Translations under genes and position numbers: made by a program | Notes under the pieces: generated by a model | Database searches by the model: none | What the model was told of the DNA's origin: nothing | Seen by the model: only the letters and a program-made list of their open reading frames with translations | Shown: positions 5,906 through 6,111 of the stretch, piece by piece | Layout: each line of letters opens with the position of its first letter | Numbering within the stretch: position 1 is the first letter of the stretch | Origin: an uncultured Oscillospiraceae bacterium | Lineage (GTDB): Bacteria > Bacillota > Clostridia > Oscillospirales > Acutalibacteraceae | Length of the DNA: 6,111 bases | NCBI GenBank assembly: GCA_958451705.1 | Contig: CAUDRD010000107.1 | Coordinates: 1 to 6,111 of the forward strand | Reading direction: 5' to 3'

Positions 5906-6111
5906 ATGAGCAACAGTTTAGCAAGCGTTCACCCGGAGCTAATTCCTGAATGGTCAGAGAGGAATTTACCGCTGACGCCGGATAAGATAACCTTCGGTTC
6001 AAATAAAAGAGTGTGGTGGAAAGGTGCTTGCGGACACGAGTGGGAAACGAGCGTTAAAGCTCGTTCAAAGGGCGAGAAATGCCCGATATGCTCAGGAGCG
6101 AGAGTAATAGA
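5906..6111 (+). CDS. Zinc-ribbon protein, DUF4379-like, 5' part (cut by window edge)
   Basis: The gene starts at ATG 5906 behind a strong ribosome site (GGGGTGG, 5892-5898, 7-nt spacing) and is still open at the last base, so 68 residues are visible. They fit one copy of the probable zinc-ribbon module (DUF4379): SLASVHPELIPEW, then LTPDKITFGSNKRVWWK, then CGHEW, then CPIC. Likely zinc ligands are C42, H44, C59 and C62. In this family the module usually recurs in tandem and is sometimes joined to a nuclease-like C-terminal domain; whether that is so here lies beyond the window. It has its own candidate promoter and follows the lysS terminator, so it is a separate unit. The molecular role is unknown, and nucleic-acid binding is a guess from the fold. 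Such genes are generally strain-variable, which suggests accessory DNA begins here. Confidence 0.85.
   Translation, partial: MSNSLASVHPELIPEWSERNLPLTPDKITFGSNKRVWWKGACGHEWETSVKARSKGEKCPICSGARVI

Overview
The window reads as a low-to-mid GC Firmicutes chromosome, most likely a gut-type Clostridia (Oscillospiraceae/Ruminococcaceae-like). The basis is the gene content, the PcsB/CwlO-type hydrolase, the greA-lysS neighbourhood, the Gram-positive style Shine-Dalgarno sequences and the short U-tailed terminators. This placement is inferred from style and synteny, not from a database match. All supported genes are on the plus strand.

Layout. (1) Bases 9-2552 form a cell-envelope pair: a secreted coiled-coil M23 (LytM-type) peptidoglycan endopeptidase with all metal and catalytic residues, then a membrane-anchored S41/PDZ protein. 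The pair ends at a strong intrinsic terminator (2571-2601). The window's left edge cuts just before the hydrolase; in related genomes ftsE-ftsX often lies there, but that cannot be seen here. (2) Bases 2652-3404 encode a 250-residue protein that I do not recognise. (3) A sigma-A promoter with both hexamers matching consensus overlaps that gene's stop codon. It leads into a leader of about 127 nt, greA (transcript cleavage factor), an intrinsic-terminator-like hairpin, and lysS (class II lysyl-tRNA synthetase). (4) After lysS comes a 271-bp non-coding stretch with tandem 11-bp repeats, a 13-bp terminator hairpin and a candidate promoter. It leads into the 5' end of a zinc-ribbon (DUF4379-like) gene that runs off the right edge. 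This last part looks accessory compared with the housekeeping genes before it.

Most interesting observation: the S41 protein keeps the fold landmarks (TM anchor, PDZ, GITPD end) but has lost the whole Ser-Lys-Gln active site (Gly304, Val329 and Thr333 in those positions) while its frame is intact. It is therefore a predicted pseudopeptidase next to an apparently active murein hydrolase, which suggests a binding or regulatory role rather than proteolysis. Other points are the lysS gene placed behind a terminator with almost no room for its own promoter, and the repeat cluster after lysS, one copy of which recurs at the -35 position of the zinc-ribbon gene's promoter. I found no tRNA, rRNA, CRISPR, IS element or complete novel system in the window.
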